Assembly: GCF_030815985.1 (NCBI RefSeq)
Contig: NZ_JAUSXM010000001.1
Coordinates: 868,001-932,000, forward strand
DNA: 64,000 nt
Source: Paenibacillus sp. W2I17
Lineage (GTDB): Bacteria > Bacillota > Bacilli > Paenibacillales > Paenibacillaceae
Direction: 5' to 3'
A program made the translations under genes and the position numbers. The stretch's first letter is position 1. Each line of letters starts with the position of its first letter. The notes below the pieces were generated by a model. That model was not told the origin of the DNA. It did not search any database and saw only the letters and a list, made by a program, of their open reading frames with translations. This document shows positions 33,866-43,090 of this stretch, in pieces.

Positions 33866-35704
33866 CTACCACCCTCCAAGATTTACATTTTCCCAAGGCA
33901 AACGTATCGTTACGCAGGTATATGCACCTTGCACACTATCAATCCACAGACCGCAATTCTTGCCATAATGAAGCTGCAACCGCTTATTCACGTTTTCCAA
34001 ACCAAGTCCGTTCCTGCTAGTCACCATCGGCGTATCCGACTCGCTCCGCAGTACTGCCTGAAGACGGTGTAACATCTCAGGCTCTAACCCCTTTCCGTCA
34101 TCTCTTATGTTAATGAAAAGCAGACTGTCATTCTCCACAGAAAAGGTAATCTCTATAGTTACCCTACCGCCTGAAGGTGCCCCGTGATGAACTGCATTTT
34201 CAACGATAGGCTGCATACACATCTTGGGAATGGCATAGCGAAGTATCTCCTGAGGAAGATCCGCCGTCATAACGATACTGCCGCCTTCCATAAAGTTGAT
34301 AAATTCAATATAACTTTGGATATTGGCGAGTTCCTCATGAAAAGCAACGGTATCGCTACGCCACTGCATGCTGTAACGTAGCTGGGACCCCAACGACACC
34401 AATGAATTGGCTATCGCAGGCTGCCTCTGTACCTCTGCCACCATACGGATCGATTCCAGGGCGTTATATAAAAAATGAGAATTAATCTGCGAATGCAGGG
34501 AGTGCAACTGTGCGTTTTTGGCAATTAACTGCTTATCCACGACCTGTGTCATTAGACGTTTGATCTCATGTAACATTTTATTGTAATTCACCGCCACCTC
34601 ATCGATTTCATCCCCTCTTTCGTTCTCATCAAGGCCTGTATCAATCATTGCATCCAGCTCGCCTTTTCGTACCTGACGCATGGATATCAGTACGCTGTCC
34701 AACCGCCGGAAAATACGCCGTGTCGTTTGGGATACGAGTAGCATAATCAGCAGCAATACACATAATGTAATCGTTACCACAAATGCATACCAACTGCGCG
34801 GCCCCTTCATCAATGCCTGATGGGAAGCAATCTCAACCACATAAGTGTTCAACGGAGCGATGTATCGATACAATGCATAGAAGCTCTGATCTCCCACCTT
34901 AACCTGAAGCGGGCTTTCCTGCGGCAATTTATCCAGCTGGCGATGAATACTGCCAAGGATATCCTCCATCCCCTGCCCGTACTTCTCAGAAAACTCATGC
35001 TGGGGATTGTAAACATACTGGGGAGGATCGCTTGCATTCATCAACACCGAAAAGAATTCCCCCTTGCTCTCCTGGAGCAGGTCGCTGAAAAACATGCTGT
35101 GCGGGACTCGCACTTCCATAATACTAGGGCGTTTTTGTTCCTGCCCTTGAAGGCGAACCAGACGATAGTAGGATAATGTGTGTTCACCATCCCTAAAAGA
35201 AAATAAACGGTAAGCCGCACCACCTTCGTCCCGAAGCTTTACCCAATAATCCTGTGGCCAAAATTTCTTATAATGATAGATTTCAGGCCAGATTTCATAC
35301 AAGTTTGGGTTATCGACGTAAAAGCTAAGCTCACTGATCATCGCATTGCTTTGAATGATATTAAGCATTTGCTCAAACTGGTTTTGCTTAAACTTCACCA
35401 GACGCAGTCCATCCACAAGCATATTGGAATGAATAAAATCCACAAATGACTTTTGAGTAAGGGCTGTATTGGAAGCGTTCTCAATCATGTCCATTCTTCT
35501 GCGCAATTGTTCATTCAGCCATGAAACGTGGCTGTTGCCCGTTGCCATAGCATCCTTATATAGCTGGGTTTCTTGCATGCGGATATACACGAAGGATATC
35601 AAAATAACAGGTATGGCAATCATCAGGCTAAATGCCAGAAACAGCTTTTGGGATATACGGGCATTGCGATAAAGCTTCCTCAATCTCGTTAGCAGGTATT
35701 TCAT
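33866..35704 (-). CDS. sensor histidine kinase, YesM type
   Basis: The 612-residue kinase has an N-terminal helix (about 18-40), an extracytoplasmic sensor of about 260 residues, a second helix (about 305-325), HAMP, and a His_kinase domain with His410 in INSHFLYN (the usual Pro before His is Ser here). The ATP-binding domain has PIVENAVHHGA and DDGKGL. It is encoded between an orphan sugar-binding lipoprotein and the YesN regulator. The large sensor and the adjacent binding protein suggest it detects an oligosaccharide, perhaps through that protein. Confidence 0.92.
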   Translation of the reverse strand: MKYLLTRLRKLYRNARISQKLFLAFSLMIAIPVILISFVYIRMQETQLYKDAMATGNSHVSWLNEQLRRRMDMIENASNTALTQKSFVDFIHSNMLVDGLRLVKFKQNQFEQMLNIIQSNAMISELSFYVDNPNLYEIWPEIYHYKKFWPQDYWVKLRDEGGAAYRLFSFRDGEHTLSYYRLVRLQGQEQKRPSIMEVRVPHSMFFSDLLQESKGEFFSVLMNASDPPQYVYNPQHEFSEKYGQGMEDILGSIHRQLDKLPQESPLQVKVGDQSFYALYRYIAPLNTYVVEIASHQALMKGPRSWYAFVVTITLCVLLLIMLLVSQTTRRIFRRLDSVLISMRQVRKGELDAMIDTGLDENERGDEIDEVAVNYNKMLHEIKRLMTQVVDKQLIAKNAQLHSLHSQINSHFLYNALESIRMVAEVQRQPAIANSLVSLGSQLRYSMQWRSDTVAFHEELANIQSYIEFINFMEGGSIVMTADLPQEILRYAIPKMCMQPIVENAVHHGAPSGGRVTIEITFSVENDSLLFINIRDDGKGLEPEMLHRLQAVLRSESDTPMVTSRNGLGLENVNKRLQLHYGKNCGLWIDSVQGAYTCVTIRLPWENVNLGGW

Positions 35705-35778
35705 TCTGATGTATTCACCACCTTTGTTATACCATATATTACTATTTAGCTGATCGTTAACAATGTAGTAGGGAATGG

Positions 35779-37437
35779 TTATCTGGCTATCTTGGCTTTC
35801 CTCAGTTCCAGTTCAGCCTGGCGATATTCCATCACCTGGTTAAAGCCATAGTTCACACGACGTATCAGAAAATTTTCAAAAATTTTGTCAAAGGCAGTTT
35901 CATCCTTCGCTGTAATCAGTTCTGGCAGCACTTCTTCCCAATTCTGAGAAATACGTGACCAGGCTAACGCTATATCGGAATCCCCTATAGGATCTAGTCC
36001 CTTATAGATGCCGCTGTCCAGATCGGCCTGTTGGTTGGCGAACTCCTCCATTTGCTTAATGGATGGGGTATTCTCTGGTCTCCACTTGTTAACGAAAGCA
36101 GGGTTTCGCAGCATCCAGTAGGTATCCATAATGCCGTATTCCTTTTCCAGCCGCTCCCTATCCGTGTCATGCAACTCAACCATTGCCGCCGTCAACTGCG
36201 GTTTGCCGTTCTTCATCGCCCAGGTTTCACCTTCTTTGCCCAAAAATAAATCCCTTTGGCCTTCTTCGCTGGTCAGATAGGTCAAAAATCGAATGGCCCG
36301 TTCAGGGTTTTCCGTGGATTTGCTAATCATCGTAACCATCCAGCCATCCATGCTGCCGGGAAACAGTTTGGCGGATTCTCCCCTGCTGCTCCGGGGTCCA
36401 TCTACAGCAGTATAGTATGAACTCTGATTCGTAAGGCCTTCCAATTTCGAATTGAGGTCCGATATGTCTGTCCATTCCCGAATCATCATAAAATATTGGG
36501 CTTGGTTGGTTTTTTCCTGCACCTGTGCACTGGAGTCGACCAGAAAATCAACATTAATCAGGCCCTGCTCGTAAGCGATACGAAATGTTTTCAGCCACTC
36601 AATATAATCCGGATCTGTCATTCGGTCGTATACTTTACCGTTCTGTTCATGGGGGATCGCAAGCAGATTTTGCAAATATTCGGTCATCCCATAGGATGCA
36701 TTCCCCTGTGCCCAGAACGGACTGATTAGCTTGCCTTTATAAACAGAATATTGATTCTTCAGCAATTGCAATGCATTTAGAAAACCTTTCGGTGTGGTAA
36801 GGTCCGGTTTGCCCATCGACTCATACAGATCTTTACGTACGAGAAAGGTTTGGTTCGCTCCCGTCAAGCCGGTTGAACGCATCTGTTCGGGACTGTACGC
36901 ATCATTGGGGATGACATAGGTATGGCCGTCTTCCTGCCGATACCATTGCAGAGCACCATCACCTGCTACCTTGTAAAAGTAAGGATCATACTGGTTGGCT
37001 AGCTCATCCAGGGCATAGATGAGATTACTCTCCCGAAGTTTGTTAACCGCACTCTCCCAGGAGCCGATGGTTATCAAATCCGGCAGACTACCGGTCGTCA
37101 ACATTCGTGATAACATCTCGCTTGGTTCACCAGTTGATACTTCAAATTCGATATTGACCCCTGTTTTTTGGGTGACATATTTGGAAGTCAGGTTCTCACC
37201 CCAAGTGTGCCCGTACCATTCGGCTCCAATGAACCACGTTAGATTCACGGGGGTGGTATCCAGCTTCCATGACGGTTCTTCCAGATTCAGATTAAGGCTC
37301 TGTATCTGCTCCGTGAAGTCAGCCTTTGTCGAAGCACCCCTATCTTCCGATTGCTCTGACTCAGAACAAGCAGACAAGCCTGACATCAGACACATCATCA
37401 ATAAGGCTATAATAAAAGGACTTCGAAACATGAACAC
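35779..37437 (-). CDS. orphan sugar-binding lipoprotein next to a two-component system
   Basis: The 552-residue protein has a lipoprotein signal (hydrophobic core then LSAC, lipid Cys at about residue 24) and the LplA-type solute-binding fold, with WFIGAEWYGHTWG near the start of the mature part and FLTYLTSEEGQRDLFLGKEGETW later. The start is GTG 37437, with GGAGG seven bases upstream; ATG 37431 is also in frame. No permease genes are nearby, unlike the importer at 10-14 kb. It lies 74 bases upstream of the YesM-type kinase gene on the same strand, so it may act as a periplasmic-side co-receptor of that kinase, or serve permeases encoded elsewhere. Confidence 0.85.
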   Translation of the reverse strand: MFMFRSPFIIALLMMCLMSGLSACSESEQSEDRGASTKADFTEQIQSLNLNLEEPSWKLDTTPVNLTWFIGAEWYGHTWGENLTSKYVTQKTGVNIEFEVSTGEPSEMLSRMLTTGSLPDLITIGSWESAVNKLRESNLIYALDELANQYDPYFYKVAGDGALQWYRQEDGHTYVIPNDAYSPEQMRSTGLTGANQTFLVRKDLYESMGKPDLTTPKGFLNALQLLKNQYSVYKGKLISPFWAQGNASYGMTEYLQNLLAIPHEQNGKVYDRMTDPDYIEWLKTFRIAYEQGLINVDFLVDSSAQVQEKTNQAQYFMMIREWTDISDLNSKLEGLTNQSSYYTAVDGPRSSRGESAKLFPGSMDGWMVTMISKSTENPERAIRFLTYLTSEEGQRDLFLGKEGETWAMKNGKPQLTAAMVELHDTDRERLEKEYGIMDTYWMLRNPAFVNKWRPENTPSIKQMEEFANQQADLDSGIYKGLDPIGDSDIALAWSRISQNWEEVLPELITAKDETAFDKIFENFLIRRVNYGFNQVMEYRQAELELRKAKIAR

Positions 37438-37630
37438 CTAAGTGCCTCCTTCCTATACTGGCGATCTCCAATCCCCATCTGCATCAGCATTCATACTAGT
37501 GGTGGTACAACCGATTTTACTACCCTTGGATTAAAATGGAAATGGTTTAATGGTCGATTTGCAGATGATCCGCAACATTCCCCCTAACGAAACATAACTT
37601 GTAATAGATCAATGGAAGGGAGACCAATTC

Positions 37631-37888
37631 GTGTATTTAATCTGGATACTTATTGTCGGTGGGCTAATTGGCTGGTTAAGTGGAAATCTGATTGGACGGG
37701 ACGTGCCGGGAGGCGTACTTGGAAATATCATTGCTGGCTTTGTTGGATCGTGGTTAGGGTATGAACTGTTGGGACCGAGGGGGCCGGTGGTGGGTGGATT
37801 TCATATCATACCCGCGATCGTCGGGTCGATCATTGCTCTCTTGATTTTCTATGCTCTGGCGCGCGCTGGAGCGTTCCGAAGACGTTAA
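37631..37888 (+). CDS. GlsB/YeaQ/YmgE-type membrane protein
   Basis: The 85-residue protein has three short membrane helices rich in Gly, with the family pattern GGLIGWLSGNLIG and GVLGNIIAGFVGSWLG. These are known as transglycosylase-associated proteins and are linked to general stress; their molecular role is unclear. The start is GTG 37631, with GGGAG about eight bases upstream. Confidence 0.85.
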   Translation: MYLIWILIVGGLIGWLSGNLIGRDVPGGVLGNIIAGFVGSWLGYELLGPRGPVVGGFHIIPAIVGSIIALLIFYALARAGAFRRR

Positions 37889-37977
37889 AAGGCGGAGACG
37901 ACAAGTTTTACCCAATTGATTGGGTATTGACGTAAAGCTTCTTTCGCCACCTTTGCATCATCTTCTTCACAAAGCAT
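37885..37977 (-). CDS. possible 30-residue peptide gene
   Basis: The short frame from ATG 37977 encodes MLCEEDDAKVAKEALRQYPI and ten more residues. GGTGG lies about five bases upstream. The composition is protein-like, but it could be a remnant of a larger gene, since the frame stays open upstream. It overlaps the end of the GlsB-like gene by four bases. Confidence 0.25.
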   Translation of the reverse strand: MLCEEDDAKVAKEALRQYPINWVKLVVSAF

Positions 37978-38001
37978 AGTTTCCACCCGGTAGTCGAATA
38001 A

Positions 38002-38030
38002 GGCCGCCGATCCTGTTGATCGGCGGCCTC
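38002..38030 (+). terminator. strong hairpin downstream of the GlsB-like gene
   Basis: A perfect 12-base stem AGGCCGCCGATC/GATCGGCGGCCT with a five-base loop is followed on the plus strand by CCTTTGGTTTTA. It separates convergent genes. Confidence 0.7.
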
Positions 38031-38047
38031 CTTTGGTTTTATGGAAA

Positions 38048-38839
38048 TTAGAATCCACCTCTAGAATGAATGATTTGTCCGGTGATCCATTGAGAATCGT
38101 CACTTGCCAGAAAAGCAATCAGACGGGATACATCTTCAGGAAGACCGATCCTGCCCATCGGAAATCCCGGTAGCAAAGCTTTTTTCACTTCTTCCGACAT
38201 CCAACCCGTATCGGTAGGACCGGGATCAACCGCATTCACAGTAATGTGAAACGGAGCCAGTTCAGCAGATAGACATTCGGTAAAGGTGGAGACAGCGCCT
38301 TTTGTTGCGGCATAAGCGAGATTGCCAGGCATCGGCCCCTTACCTTGACCAGACGTGAGGTTGATGATCCGGCCGCCGCAAAGGAACTGACGGCCGGCCA
38401 GTTCAACCTCCAGCATACGCGCAAATTCGGCCGATAGCATGAACGTACCTCGAATGTTCATGGCGCAGTGCGCATCGATCAGTGATGCACTCAATTGACG
38501 AAAATCAGCTGCTACGCTGTAGGTAGCGTTGTTGACGAGAATGGTCGGCAGCCCGAGAGCTGACCTGCATGCATCAAGCAGTCGCGCTGGAGAATTGGGA
38601 TCGGTAAGATCGACCTCCATATGTGCTACCTTAATGCCATAGGAGCGAAGTTCTTCGGCGAAGAGATCCGGCCAGTTCTTGTCGGCATCTCCCGGATTCT
38701 CTGTCTTATCGTAATTGTACAGATGGGTATAGAACACATTAGCGCCTTCGTGCGCCAACGTGCGGCAGACGGCGGTTCCGATACCTCCGGGGCGGCTTGT
38801 GCCTGTCACGATTGCGGTTTTTCCATATAGTTTGGTCAT
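38048..38839 (-). CDS. short-chain dehydrogenase/reductase (SDR)
   Basis: The protein (263 residues from ATG 38839; GGAGG seven bases upstream) has the SDR cofactor motif AIVTGTSRPGGIGTA, the VNNAT structural motif, catalytic Ser in NLTSGQG and Tyr-x-x-x-Lys in AYAATKGA, then AVDPGPTDTGWM. The longer open frame to 39016 has no ribosome site. The spaced Gly motif (TSRPGGIG rather than TGxxxGIG) is a variant seen in SDRs annotated as 3-ketoacyl-ACP reductase-like. Substrate unknown. Confidence 0.9.
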   Translation of the reverse strand: MTKLYGKTAIVTGTSRPGGIGTAVCRTLAHEGANVFYTHLYNYDKTENPGDADKNWPDLFAEELRSYGIKVAHMEVDLTDPNSPARLLDACRSALGLPTILVNNATYSVAADFRQLSASLIDAHCAMNIRGTFMLSAEFARMLEVELAGRQFLCGGRIINLTSGQGKGPMPGNLAYAATKGAVSTFTECLSAELAPFHITVNAVDPGPTDTGWMSEEVKKALLPGFPMGRIGLPEDVSRLIAFLASDDSQWITGQIIHSRGGF

Positions 38840-39255
38840 TTTATTTCCTCCGTTTAATAAGGGAGGGAGAAAACCATTTTTCATTGGAGATGGAATTATC
38901 CTAGGTATAACAAAAAGCGGATACATCAAGTATCGCGCCAGGGTTTCAAACGGTTCCTCGCGTCCCTTGAATGATTGCAGATCGGCATAACAAACGAGGC
39001 GTGTGGTTATAACCAAAACACCAAGTCGAGCGATCCAATTTAGATAACCATTACAAGGAAGTCCACATTGTCCGGCGAGTCCCCTTTCCTACATCTCCAC
39101 TTCAAATATTACGAGTCAGAATCAATTACTGTCAAGATAATAAATGCATGGGATTACAGTTCCAGTGGAAATACCTCCTAGCGTTGAAGCTGGTCTCTTA
39201 ATCATAATCCATCCTGTAGTCAGTTAATCGCTCAAAAGAAACTCACTTCTACACT

Positions 39256-39303
39256 TAGATATTTATCTAATCGGAAATGGGACCATGTTCTTGTCCCACG
39301 ACA
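39256..39303 (+). repeat. short copy of the dispersed repeat
   Basis: TTAGATATTTATCTAATCGG, then AATGGGACCATGTTCTTGTCC and ACGACA: only the first and last parts remain. Confidence 0.65.
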
Positions 39304-39341
39304 TTTTGGGTTATTAGCCAAAGGTTTATTATCAATCCTCT

Positions 39342-39435
39342 TTAATCAATCTTACATGGTCTAAAGGTTTCATGTGTAGCTTCATACTCTTCTATTAATC
39401 GGATTTTATTTCCATCAAATCTAATCATTGATATC
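39342..39435 (-). pseudogene. C-terminal remnant of an NTF2/SnoaL-like protein gene
   Basis: The frame reads FDGISMIRFDGNKIRLIEEY and ends ETFRPCKID before a stop. This ISxIxFDGxKIxxIxEY pattern is the last strand pair of SnoaL-like proteins. An in-frame stop lies just upstream, so the rest is lost. Confidence 0.45.
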
Positions 39436-39555
39436 CCATCAAATGAATTAATTCAGAAAAAAAGAGAATGTACATAAGTCACACGAGTGCATCTCCACTC
39501 GTTATTCTATCTCCTTACTACCTCCTCAATCATTGTAGATAATTATTTTTTCTCC

Positions 39556-39583
39556 ATTAAACTAACCTGCCCGTTAGTTTAAT
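39556..39583. repeat. perfect hairpin repeat, 11-base arms
   Basis: ATTAAACTAAC and GTTAGTTTAAT flank a CTGCCC loop. It is the most perfect copy in the window. It provides the stop codon of the adjacent acetyltransferase remnant. Confidence 0.75.
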
Positions 39584-39662
39584 GGCTTGGTAAAGAAAAG
39601 GCATCCTGTATCTTGATAGCCTAGCTTCCTATAAAAGTGTTGGGCTCCTTCATCACCGTTGT
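39574..39662 (-). pseudogene. C-terminal remnant of a GNAT acetyltransferase gene
   Basis: The frame reads GDEGAQHFYRKLGYQDTGCL, the AxxFYxKLGF motif of GNAT enzymes, and ends inside the hairpin repeat. The N-terminal domain is absent. Confidence 0.55.
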
Positions 39663-39664
39663 TG

Positions 39665-39843
39665 TTAGACTTTAAAATATTGATATATGACCTCATGTCC
39701 ATCCTCTTTCTCTTCCTTTTCATAAAATTCTATATCTAATGATTTATATACGTTCTTCCAAAATTGAATTGCAGGGCTATTCGTTTTTATTTGACCAATA
39801 GCATACCTCCCAGAAAGTTGTTTTAATTTTAGCAAAGGAAATC
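39665..39843 (-). pseudogene. second GNAT-type acetyltransferase C-terminal remnant
   Basis: The frame reads LKQLSGRYAIGQIKTNSPAI, then QFWKNVYKSLDIEFYEKEE and a DGHEVIYQYFKV ending, as in GNAT proteins where PAxxFWxKxY marks the last helix. No start or N-terminal part is present. It lies immediately before the other GNAT remnant. Confidence 0.5.
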
Positions 39844-39996
39844 TTAATAAAAATATATAATAGATAATTCAGAATCATTTTTTACACTCACAAAAAAATC
39901 ACACCATAAGAATACTGATGTGATTTCTATATCTTATATTTTTGAATAAATAATCTTTTTAATACTATCGTTAGAAAGACCGCATTCTCATTGGAG

Positions 39997-40155
39997 TCAT
40001 ACGTGTAAGTCGTACTCGCGAATTACACTCCCAGTTCTAGAGTAATCACCGTAAGTGCGCAACTGTTCCCCGGTATCTGCCACGAAGTTAGAGTTTAGCG
40101 TATAGTTAGTCGTATGGCCATTTGCATTTGTTACGTCTGCTGTACGAGCAGTCAC
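39997..40155 (-). pseudogene. unrecognised remnant, possibly C-terminus of a secreted protein
   Basis: A 52-residue frame from GTG 40155 (VTARTADVTNANGHTTNYTL, later TYGDYSRTGSVIREYDLHV) has the Thr/Asn-rich beta-strand character of a secreted domain. It has no good ribosome site. I cannot name the family. Confidence 0.3.
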
Positions 40156-40245
40156 AAACAGAGGTCAATTCCTCGGAAAATAGGTACGCTTCTTAAAAAT
40201 CTCATTACTTACATGTAATTTAAAGTTTTAGTACCTGTCCTTCGT

Positions 40246-41445
40246 TTATTTAAAATTGCCAAAAAACTTCTTTATATCATTCATGAGAAGTACAGGCTGT
40301 TCTAAGGCTGCAAAGTGACCGCCACGTTTAAACTCTGACCAGTGAATGATCTTATGATCGCGCTCGGCAAATCGACGAATCGGTAGCATAGTATCCTTCT
40401 GAAAAACTGCTACACCAGTGGGTACTGTAGAAATTTCCTTGTTTTCCACTGAAGGATCATACTTAAATAATGTCTCATAATATAGACGTGCTGAAGATCC
40501 AGCTGTTCCAGTTAGCCAATAATGCATGACATTTGTAAGAATATCATCACGATCGATAGCATCTTCTGGAAGGTTTGTAGAGTCCGTCCACTCCTTAAAT
40601 TTTTCAACAATCCATGCTAGTTGACCAACAGGTGAGTCGATTAAAGCATAGGCTAAAGTCTGTGGACGTGTGGCTTGGATTTTCATGTACCCAGATAATT
40701 CAAGATCATAAAGCTTCAATTTTTCTAAACGCTCTTTTTCTTCTTTTGTCAGACTCTCTACCTCTTTAAAATCTTCAGGAGGAAATGTCGTCAACATATT
40801 AAGGTGAATTCCAATAATATGATCAGGGTTTAGCAATCCTATTTGTTGAGAAATAAATGAACCCCAATCTCCACCTTGTACGCCGTAACGTTGATATCCT
40901 AATCGTTCCATAAGCACTATAAACATCTGAGCGATACGTTGGATATTCATTCCAGGTTGCTGGGTCGGTCCTGAAAATCCGTATCCTGGAATGGATGGCA
41001 CAACCAGATGAAAAGCATCCTCTGGATTCCCTCCATAGAACCGAGGGTTAGTTAATGGACCAATAATATTTAGAAACTCAACAATCGATCCCGGCCAGCC
41101 GTGGATCATTAACAACGGTAACGCATTGGGCTCAGGAGAACGAACGTGGAGAAAATGTATGTTTTCACCGTCTATCGTTGTGATGAACTGAGGAAACTCA
41201 TTAAGCCTAGCTTCATGTTTTCGCCAATCGTAATTCGTACTCCAGTAGTTTACCAATTCCTTAACATAATTAAGTGGTACACCGTAATCCCATCCCACTC
41301 CAGGTAATTCATCTGGCCATCGAGTGCGTTCTAAACGATTTTTCAGGTCATCAAGATCAGCTTGAGGCACAGAAACGCGAAAAGATTGAATTTGTTCCAA
41401 AGTTGGATCTGCAACTTCCGTTCCTCGTTTCCTTGTATCATTCAT
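40246..41445 (-). CDS. epoxide hydrolase (EHN domain plus alpha/beta hydrolase)
   Basis: The 399-residue protein has the N-terminal EHN domain (FRVSVPQADLDDLKNRLERTRWPDE) and an alpha/beta hydrolase core. The oxyanion motif is LMIHGWPGS, the nucleophile Asp is in QGGDWGS (about residue 195), and the catalytic His is in GGHFAALEQP near the C-terminus. This matches microsomal-type epoxide hydrolases, which hydrate epoxides to diols. No signal peptide. GGGAGG lies about nine bases before ATG 41445. The neighbours are an MFS pump, an Rrf2 regulator and a flavin reductase on the same strand, so a detoxification role is plausible. Confidence 0.92.
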   Translation of the reverse strand: MNDTRKRGTEVADPTLEQIQSFRVSVPQADLDDLKNRLERTRWPDELPGVGWDYGVPLNYVKELVNYWSTNYDWRKHEARLNEFPQFITTIDGENIHFLHVRSPEPNALPLLMIHGWPGSIVEFLNIIGPLTNPRFYGGNPEDAFHLVVPSIPGYGFSGPTQQPGMNIQRIAQMFIVLMERLGYQRYGVQGGDWGSFISQQIGLLNPDHIIGIHLNMLTTFPPEDFKEVESLTKEEKERLEKLKLYDLELSGYMKIQATRPQTLAYALIDSPVGQLAWIVEKFKEWTDSTNLPEDAIDRDDILTNVMHYWLTGTAGSSARLYYETLFKYDPSVENKEISTVPTGVAVFQKDTMLPIRRFAERDHKIIHWSEFKRGGHFAALEQPVLLMNDIKKFFGNFK

Positions 41446-41567
41446 CCTTTAAAGCCTCCCATTAAAACTATATTGATTCCATATCAATAAAATCGATGAA
41501 ATCCATTGTGGCAGGCATTCTCCCAAATGCCCGCATTAAACAATAGCAACCATTCTCTCTCCATCTA

Positions 41568-43025
41568 TTAGGATGATGGGTTACCTACTTGAACTCGTTT
41601 TATGAAGAAAGCAAGAGGCAAGCCGACAAGAGCAACCACAAACGCAAAAACAAAGCTAGTCTGAACCCCTGCTATTAGAGCTAATGAATCATTTACAGGG
41701 TTTGTCGGGTCAATTGCCGTTTCCATAAAAGCATGACTCCCGACTGATATCAGGCTGATGGCAACTGCCGTACCGATTGCTCCGGCAATCTGCTGAATCG
41801 TATTCATAATCGCGCTTCCATGCGGGTATAGTTCCGGAGGCAGTTGATTAAGACCATTGGTCTGCGATGGCATCCATACCGCACAGATACCGACCATCAA
41901 TCCGGTGTGCATGATCATAATTAGTATTAACGAGGTGCTTTCCGAAATTCCCTTAAGAAAAAACAAAGCCGTAGAAATTACGATCAAGCCCAAAGGAACA
42001 ATCCAGCGTGGGCCAAATCTATCAAACAATTTCCCCATCACCGGGGACATAATGGCTTGCAGAATGCCTCCAGGTAATAGCACCAAACCCGCTGTTAAGG
42101 CATCCAGTCCCAAGCCTCTGATCAAGTACATGGGGAGCACGACCATGGCAGTTAATATGAGAAGCATGCAAACAAACAACATGAGTGTTCCAATCGAAAA
42201 CATGGGGTATTTGAGTGCACGTAGATTCAACATCGGCTGCTTTATTCGGTTCTGGCGCCACACGAATACCAACAAAGCCAATATTCCTGCAATCATCGGT
42301 AATATAACCATCGCACTACCCCAACCGCCCTCACCTTCACCTACACCACTAAAAGCAAATACAATTCCACCAAATCCTACCGTAGAAACGAAAAGAGACA
42401 AAAAATCGATTTTGGGTTTGGAAATCGTAGACACATTTTGGATGAACCTCAATCCAAGCAGCAGACAAATTCCGATGATGGGAAGGGACAACCAGAAAAT
42501 CCACTGCCACCCCAAGCTTCCGATAATTATTCCCGATAACGTTGGGCCCGTGGCAGGTGCTACAACCAGCACAAGACCCAAAATACCTATGACCGCACCT
42601 CTTTTTTCTGGAGGGAAAATAATAAGAATGGTATTAAACATCAATGGCACCAACACGGCCATACTTGCAGCTTGAATGATTCGTCCGATTAACAGCACCT
42701 CAAACCCTGTGGCAAGGGCGGCAATTAATGTACCGCCTATCGATAAGCTTAAGGAGAAAATAAACAGTTGTCTGGTGGAAAACCATTGCAGTAGCAGTCC
42801 CGACAACGGAACTAAAATGCCCAGTGTCAACAAGTAACCAGTGGTTAGCCACTGCGCCATGGAAGCTGAAATCTGGAACAAGTCCATCAAGCTGCTTAAG
42901 GCGACATTCAGCGCTGTTTCGCTGAACAGTCCGACAAAACCACTAAGCAAGAAGACTGCCATAATGAGAGTTGTTTGGTAGTTTTTTTTTGAATTTTGTA
43001 CGACTTCTGATCCTTGCACATTCAT
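41568..43025 (-). CDS. MFS drug exporter, DHA2 (14-helix) family
   Basis: The 485-residue protein has about 14 hydrophobic helices, the length and layout of EmrB/QacA-type exporters. Motif C-like VVAPATGPTLSGII in helix 5 marks an antiporter, and WLTTGYLLTLGILVPLSG is the usual helix-2 segment. GGAAG precedes ATG 43025. A perfect inverted repeat (43056-43074) just upstream lies between it and the Rrf2 regulator gene, suggesting direct control by that regulator. Substrate not predictable. Confidence 0.92.
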   Translation of the reverse strand: MNVQGSEVVQNSKKNYQTTLIMAVFLLSGFVGLFSETALNVALSSLMDLFQISASMAQWLTTGYLLTLGILVPLSGLLLQWFSTRQLFIFSLSLSIGGTLIAALATGFEVLLIGRIIQAASMAVLVPLMFNTILIIFPPEKRGAVIGILGLVLVVAPATGPTLSGIIIGSLGWQWIFWLSLPIIGICLLLGLRFIQNVSTISKPKIDFLSLFVSTVGFGGIVFAFSGVGEGEGGWGSAMVILPMIAGILALLVFVWRQNRIKQPMLNLRALKYPMFSIGTLMLFVCMLLILTAMVVLPMYLIRGLGLDALTAGLVLLPGGILQAIMSPVMGKLFDRFGPRWIVPLGLIVISTALFFLKGISESTSLILIMIMHTGLMVGICAVWMPSQTNGLNQLPPELYPHGSAIMNTIQQIAGAIGTAVAISLISVGSHAFMETAIDPTNPVNDSLALIAGVQTSFVFAFVVALVGLPLAFFIKRVQVGNPSS

Positions 43026-43055
43026 CTGTACACTTCCTATGCATAATGGATTTTA

Positions 43056-43074
43056 TAGATACTTTATGTATCTA
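43056..43074. promoter_or_regulatory. probable Rrf2 operator at the MFS promoter
   Basis: TAGATAC-TTTAT-GTATCTA, with perfect seven-base arms, lies 31 bases upstream of the MFS start codon and next to a TATAAAAT-like sequence on the minus strand. Confidence 0.55.
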
Positions 43075-43090
43075 ATTATTTCAAAAAAAA

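Larger units (their letters stand above)
38840..40245. other. 1.4 kb region of gene remnants and repeats
   Basis: No intact gene. It holds remnants of an NTF2-like gene, one or two GNAT acetyltransferase genes and an unrecognised secreted-type protein, plus a short copy of the dispersed repeat (39256-39303) and the perfect hairpin repeat (39556-39583). Confidence 0.6.

Noticed and set aside
38840..39016. 59-residue N-terminal extension of the SDR protein
   Set aside because: The extended frame lacks a ribosome site and precedes the canonical SDR start; ATG 38839 has an ideal GGAGG.
41857..42675. 272-residue plus-strand open frame
   Set aside because: Antisense to the MFS exporter; rich in Pro, Thr and Asn as expected for the complement of a hydrophobic gene.
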